DNA from: Bacteroidales bacterium
GTDB taxonomy: Bacteria > Bacteroidota > Bacteroidia > Bacteroidales > Bacteroidaceae
Length of the DNA stretch: 26,706 nt
Assembly: GCA_004552155.1 (NCBI GenBank)
Contig: SFPF01000031.1
Location: 1-26,706 of the forward strand
Direction: 5' to 3'
How positions within the stretch are numbered: position 1 is the stretch's first letter; every line of letters begins with the position of its first letter. Shown piece by piece: positions 23,654 to 26,706 of this stretch. The notes under the pieces were generated by a model. That model saw only the letters and a list, made by a program, of their open reading frames with translations, was not told the origin of the DNA and ran no database searches. The position numbers and the translations under genes were made by a program.

Positions 23654-23746
23654 TGCTAAAAAAAAGGACTTTTTGCCGCAAAAATTTCGTTTTCGTTAAG
23701 TTTTCGCCGCTACTTTGAAAAATTCGCGTGTCAAAATATTGTAGCA

Positions 23747-23782
23747 GCAACGCCGCCTTGCCCGTAAGCAAAGCGGCGTTGC
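23747..23782 (-). terminator. Candidate terminator of pyrK-pyrD-cutC
   Basis: GCAACGCCGC (23747-23756) pairs perfectly with GCGGCGTTGC (23773-23782) around a 16-base loop, 20 bases after the cutC stop. The following minus-strand sequence is only moderately T-rich. Confidence 0.6.
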
Positions 23783-23801
23783 CGTATGATTTCGCCCTAT
23801 T

Positions 23802-24554
23802 TTACCCCTCTGAGATTTCGTTCAAAATCTGCTTCAAGGCATTCACCCGCTCTGCGCAAGTTTCGCGGCGGGCGTATTCGTCGGTATCGCCCTTGCCCAT
23901 CGCCACGCCGCCGTGGCGGAAAAGCATCTTGCTGCCCACGGTGGCGGAGGCGGAGGAATGAACTTCCCTTGCGCCCGTTTCGCGGACAATCCGCGCAACG
24001 TTTTGCTCCGTCACGCCGCAGCCGGGCATAATGATAATGTCCGTGCCGCCCTGGCGCACGAGTTCTTTCAGCAGGGGTATGCCCTGCTCTGCGGTAGCCG
24101 CCGCGCCCGATGTAAGCACGCGGCTCACGCCGGCTGCCATGAGGAGATCGAGGGCGCGGCGCGGGTCGCTGCAGAGGTCGAAGGCGCGATGAAACGTAAA
24201 GGGCTGGCCATCGGCAGCATCGAGGCAGCGGCGGAGAAACTCCGTGTCGATGCCGCCGTCGGGCAGGAGCGCACCCGCCACGATGCCATCTGCGCCGAGG
24301 CGCACGGCGGTGCGGATATCGGCGAGCATAACACTCTGCTCGTCTTTATCATATAGGAAATCGCCGCTGCGCGGACGGATAATCACGTTCTTCTTGATAC
24401 CATCAATTTCCAGCGCGGCAGCAATGAGTCCCTCGGAGGGCGTGATGCCGCCCTCCGAAAGCGCGGCGCACAGCTCTATCCTGTCCGCGCCGCCCCGGCG
24501 GGCAGCCAGTGCACCGCCGATGGTGCCGACGCATATTTCAAGCGCAACGTTCAT
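23802..24554 (-). CDS. cutC: Copper homeostasis protein CutC (TIM barrel)
   Basis: A CutC-family protein of 250 residues. The link to copper comes from the founding E. coli gene; its biochemical role is still unsettled, and I recall some bacterial members being tied to other chemistry. Family landmarks are the start LEICVGTIGGALAARRGGADRIELCAAL (described by its beginning LEICVGTIGG and the following GADRIELC), GGITPSEG, IIRPRSGDFLYD, HRAFDLCSDP, LTSGAAATAEQGIPLL and MPGCGVTEQN, spread over a barrel of normal length. Its ATG overlaps the pyrD stop (ATGA), so it is translationally coupled to pyrD although the two have no obvious shared pathway. It is intact. Confidence 0.92.
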   Translation of the reverse strand: MNVALEICVGTIGGALAARRGGADRIELCAALSEGGITPSEGLIAAALEIDGIKKNVIIRPRSGDFLYDKDEQSVMLADIRTAVRLGADGIVAGALLPDGGIDTEFLRRCLDAADGQPFTFHRAFDLCSDPRRALDLLMAAGVSRVLTSGAAATAEQGIPLLKELVRQGGTDIIIMPGCGVTEQNVARIVRETGAREVHSSASATVGSKMLFRHGGVAMGKGDTDEYARRETCAERVNALKQILNEISEG

Positions 24555-25462
24555 TGTTCCAATGCCCCGATAATTTCGTTCACGTCGGCGATGCCGTGGC
24601 GGTCAAGCCACTCGCCCATTCCTTCTATCACCTTGACGGTAACTGTGGGGTCGATGAAATTGGCCGTGCCTATTTCAATCGCTGTCGCGCCCGCCATGAG
24701 AAATTCAATGGCGTCCGTGGCGTTCATGATGCCGCCCAAACCCACGACGGAGATGTTCACGGCGCGGGCCACCTGCCAAACCATGCGCAAAGCCACGGGC
24801 TTGACCGCTGGGCCGCTCAGTCCGCCGGTGCCGATGCTGAGGCGCGAGCGACGGCGCTCGATGTCGATGCTCATGCCCATGAGCGTGTTGATGAGCGACA
24901 CGCTGTCGGCTCCTTCCGCCTCGACGGCGCGGGCTATTTCGGCAATGTCGGTCACGTTGGGCGAGAGTTTTACGATTAAGGTCTTTGGATAAACCTTGCG
25001 CACCGCTTTCACCACCGACGCTGCCCCGGCGCAGGTGACACCAAACGCCATGCCGCCGTTCTTAACGTTGGGGCAAGAGATGTTCAGTTCGATGGCGGGG
25101 ATATTCGGCAGGGCGGCAATGCGCTCGGCGCAGAGGGCGTAGTCCTCTACCGTGCTGCCCGACACGTTGACAATCATGTTGGTGCCGTAGTCCTTGATTT
25201 CGGGATATATCTTCTCGCAAAAATAGTCCACGCCCTTATTCTGCAGCCCCACACAGTTGAGCATACCCGAGGCGGTCTCGGCCATGCGCGGATAGTCGTT
25301 GCCTTCGCGCGGCAGGAGCGTAGTGCCTTTCACGATGATGCCGCCGAGGCGGTCGAGGTCGATAAAGTCGGCGAACTCGGTGCCGTAGCCAAAGGTACCC
25401 GAGGCCGTCATCACGGGATTTTTCAACGCCAATCGGCCTATGTTTACATTTAATTGTGCCAT
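24551..25462 (-). CDS. pyrD: Dihydroorotate dehydrogenase, class 1B catalytic subunit
   Basis: FMN enzyme that oxidises dihydroorotate to orotate in pyrimidine synthesis and passes electrons to PyrK and NAD. The 303-residue protein has the N-terminal LKNPVMTASGTFGYGTEF, GLQNKGVDYF, the catalytic-loop cysteine Cys130 in ELNISCPNVKNGG, IVKLSPNVTDI, and the FMN phosphate segment VGLGGIMNATDAIEFLMAGA. Cysteine rather than serine as catalytic base, and the adjacent pyrK, mark it as class 1B. It overlaps pyrK by 13 bases and cutC by 4, so the three are coupled. Intact. Confidence 0.96.
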   Translation of the reverse strand: MAQLNVNIGRLALKNPVMTASGTFGYGTEFADFIDLDRLGGIIVKGTTLLPREGNDYPRMAETASGMLNCVGLQNKGVDYFCEKIYPEIKDYGTNMIVNVSGSTVEDYALCAERIAALPNIPAIELNISCPNVKNGGMAFGVTCAGAASVVKAVRKVYPKTLIVKLSPNVTDIAEIARAVEAEGADSVSLINTLMGMSIDIERRRSRLSIGTGGLSGPAVKPVALRMVWQVARAVNISVVGLGGIMNATDAIEFLMAGATAIEIGTANFIDPTVTVKVIEGMGEWLDRHGIADVNEIIGALEQ

Positions 25463-26235
25463 TGCAGTTCGGTAGTTTTGAAAATGGGACCTTCTTTACA
25501 AACGCAGACATTGTGCCCGTCGCTCTTTTTCTCCACGCAGCAGAGGCAAGCCCCTATGCCGCAGGCCATGAGGTTCTCAAGCGAGGCCTCGCAAGGCGTG
25601 TCTTGGGAAAATGCGAAGCGTGCCACGGCCATCATCATAGGTTTCGGGCCGCACGTGGCTATGGCATCGAAATGCTCTTGCGCCAAGATGCTGTGGTTGG
25701 TGACGAAGCCTTTTTCGCCTGCGCTGCCGTCCTCGGTGGTGACAAAGGTGCGGCCGATTTTTCTAAACTCTTCAAGTTGCAGCAAGTCCTTTGCAGAGCG
25801 GCCGCCGAGCAGGAAAGTCGGCTCGCAACCCTTTTGGCGCAACTGTTCGCCGTAGTAGAGCAAAGGCGCAGTGCCCACGCCGCCGCCTACCAGCAGGATT
25901 TTCGCACCGGGGGCGTAGTCGAGACTGAAACCATTGCCGAGGGGAAACATGAGGTTCACGGTATCGCCGGCTTGCTTCTTGGAAAGCGCCGCCGTGCCGT
26001 CGCCTACGATGTGCACCAGCAGCCAGAGTTCGCCCCTTGTGCGGTCTACGTAGTTAATGGAAATGGGGCGGCGCAGAAAAGTCGTGCCCGACTGTTCCAC
26101 TTTCACCTCGACAAATTGCCCCGGCCGCATCTCGGGCAAAGGCTGCCCGTCGGCGGCGGCGAGTTTCATCAGGAAATAATCTGCCCGCAAGAACTCCACG
26201 CTCTTTACAAGCAGGTCGCTGACATATTTCTTCAT
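25450..26235 (-). CDS. pyrK: Dihydroorotate dehydrogenase electron-transfer subunit
   Basis: Partner of PyrD that carries FAD and a [2Fe-2S] cluster and links orotate formation to NAD reduction. The 261-residue protein has the ferredoxin-reductase-like flavin motif RRPIS (55-59), the NAD-binding GGGVGTAPL (117-125), CGPKPMM (195-201), and the C-terminal cluster cysteines at 225, 230 and 233 and at 244 or 246 (CGIGACLCC...VCVC). ATG 26235 gives MKKYVSDLLV, as in relatives. It is the first gene of the operon. A TAATTTTG box lies 33 bases upstream. Intact. Confidence 0.95.
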   Translation of the reverse strand: MKKYVSDLLVKSVEFLRADYFLMKLAAADGQPLPEMRPGQFVEVKVEQSGTTFLRRPISINYVDRTRGELWLLVHIVGDGTAALSKKQAGDTVNLMFPLGNGFSLDYAPGAKILLVGGGVGTAPLLYYGEQLRQKGCEPTFLLGGRSAKDLLQLEEFRKIGRTFVTTEDGSAGEKGFVTNHSILAQEHFDAIATCGPKPMMMAVARFAFSQDTPCEASLENLMACGIGACLCCVEKKSDGHNVCVCKEGPIFKTTELQWHN

Positions 26236-26267
26236 AAAAAATCGATGGTTGTTTGAGATAATCTTTG

Positions 26268-26275
26268 CAAAATTA
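26268..26275 (-). promoter_or_regulatory. Candidate -7 box for pyrK-pyrD-cutC
   Basis: The minus strand reads TAATTTTG, matching TAnnTTTG, 33 bases before the pyrK ATG. No TTTG at the standard -33 distance. Confidence 0.45.
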
Positions 26276-26309
26276 TTAAAAATAGGCGGTATATGCTATG
26301 ATAATCACA

Positions 26310-26344
26310 AAAAGGATGCCCCGAAGTGCTCGGAGCATCCTTTT
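26310..26344 (-). terminator. Candidate terminator upstream of pyrK
   Basis: AAAAGGATGC (26310-26319) pairs with GCATCCTTTT (26335-26344). After one mismatch CCGA pairs with TCGG around AGTGC. The minus-strand product ends in five T, so it would stop transcripts coming from the right before they enter the pyrK promoter region. Confidence 0.65.
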
Positions 26345-26349
26345 CAGAG

Positions 26350-26526
26350 CGTCTGTGCAAGGCGAGAGCAGAAACCAAGTTTACTGGGATTATGCCGAGC
26401 CGCCGCCAAAGGTGCATTTATATGAACGTTCTTTTACTTAAAAATTGGTTCGTTTTCAACAGACGTTTGGCGGCGGCTCGGCATAGTCCAAGCGAGCTTG
26501 GTCTCTGCTCTCGCCTTGCACAAACG
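26350..26526. repeat. 177-bp two-part inverted repeat
   Basis: Outer arms 26350-26379 and 26497-26526 (30 bp, two mismatches; around GTGCAAGGCGAGAGCAGA). Inner arms 26392-26410 and 26466-26484 are a perfect 19 bp (ATGCCGAGCCGCCGCCAAA). The central loop of 55 bases is AT-rich. AACGTTCTTTT occurs both in the loop (26425) and just past the right arm (26523). No transposase or gene is associated. Confidence 0.8.
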
Positions 26527-26560
26527 TTCTTTTTTAGTTCATTAACAAACATTGATTATC

Positions 26561-26569
26561 GGGGGGGGG
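26561..26569 (+). repeat. Run of nine G residues
   Basis: Homopolymer of nine G, followed by AGG, ending 22 bases before a TATATTTG box. It occupies the position where a -33 element would normally be. Confidence 0.7.
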
Positions 26570-26591
26570 AGGTAGAATTAAAAACATTTTG

Positions 26592-26599
26592 TATATTTG
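26592..26599 (+). promoter_or_regulatory. Candidate -7 box for a gene beyond the right edge
   Basis: TATATTTG matches TAnnTTTG. The last 100 bases of the window contain no gene start I can support, so the product lies outside. Confidence 0.45.
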
Positions 26600-26706
26600 C
26601 CGCATTCTTTTTGATTTTGCAATGCTGCTTGCTGATTGAATTGATTTATGCATTAAGATAAAAAACAGAAAAACAGGCAAGAAACCCGTTGCCAATGGCT
26701 TACCCA

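Noticed and set aside
26326..26661. 111-codon plus-strand ORF at the right end
   Set aside because: It runs through the inverted repeat, the nine-G tract and a promoter box, so it is not credible as a gene.

Overview
The window looks like chromosomal DNA of a Bacteroidales bacterium, probably Prevotellaceae or a close relative with fairly high GC. The evidence is: Bacteroidetes-type promoter boxes (TTTG about 18-25 bases before TAnnTTTG) upstream of most operons, no obvious Shine-Dalgarno sites, housekeeping proteins that read like Bacteroides/Prevotella versions, and a secreted protein ending in the 'VYDLSGRR...GIYI' tail common in gut Bacteroidales. The genus is an inference.

Layout. 1-1528 (minus): mutS2, running off the left edge. 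1684-4195 (plus): hpt-adk-obg. 4700-10838 (plus): purF-carA-carB, linking purine synthesis with carbamoyl phosphate for pyrimidine and arginine synthesis, closed by a strong terminator. 10974-11259 (plus): an RNA unit with a consensus promoter, SRP RNA, tRNA-Thr(UGU) and a terminator. 11284-12997 (plus): engB and a sensor histidine kinase. 13156-14166 (minus): gapdh, divergent from mscL (14348-14776, plus). 14837-20561 (minus): a surface-glycan operon, in transcription order fdtA-like ketoisomerase, FemAB/GNAT-like transferase, DegT/FdtB-like aminotransferase and three family-2 glycosyltransferases. 21222-23455 (minus): a large secreted protein. 23802-26235 (minus): pyrK-pyrD-cutC. The right end holds a long inverted repeat and the promoter of a gene outside the window.

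The most striking feature is that six of the 21 protein genes (purF, carB, engB, one glycosyltransferase, the FemAB-like gene and the secreted protein) are each split by one frame change. In at least four of them the change coincides with loss of a short internal segment expected from the family (roughly 26 to 90 nt). Several of these genes are essential or nearly so. I consider false joins or consensus deletions in the assembly more likely than real decay, but the sequence alone cannot settle it. The other genes look intact.

The intergenic DNA is rich in structure: a family of inverted repeats built from 8-bp units at three loci, four tandem 21-bp units carrying a 15-bp palindrome, a perfect 26-bp hairpin, a 330-bp nest of inverted repeats inside the glycan operon, and a 177-bp two-part inverted repeat beside a nine-G tract at the right end. 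I found no CRISPR array, insertion sequence, rRNA or phage gene.
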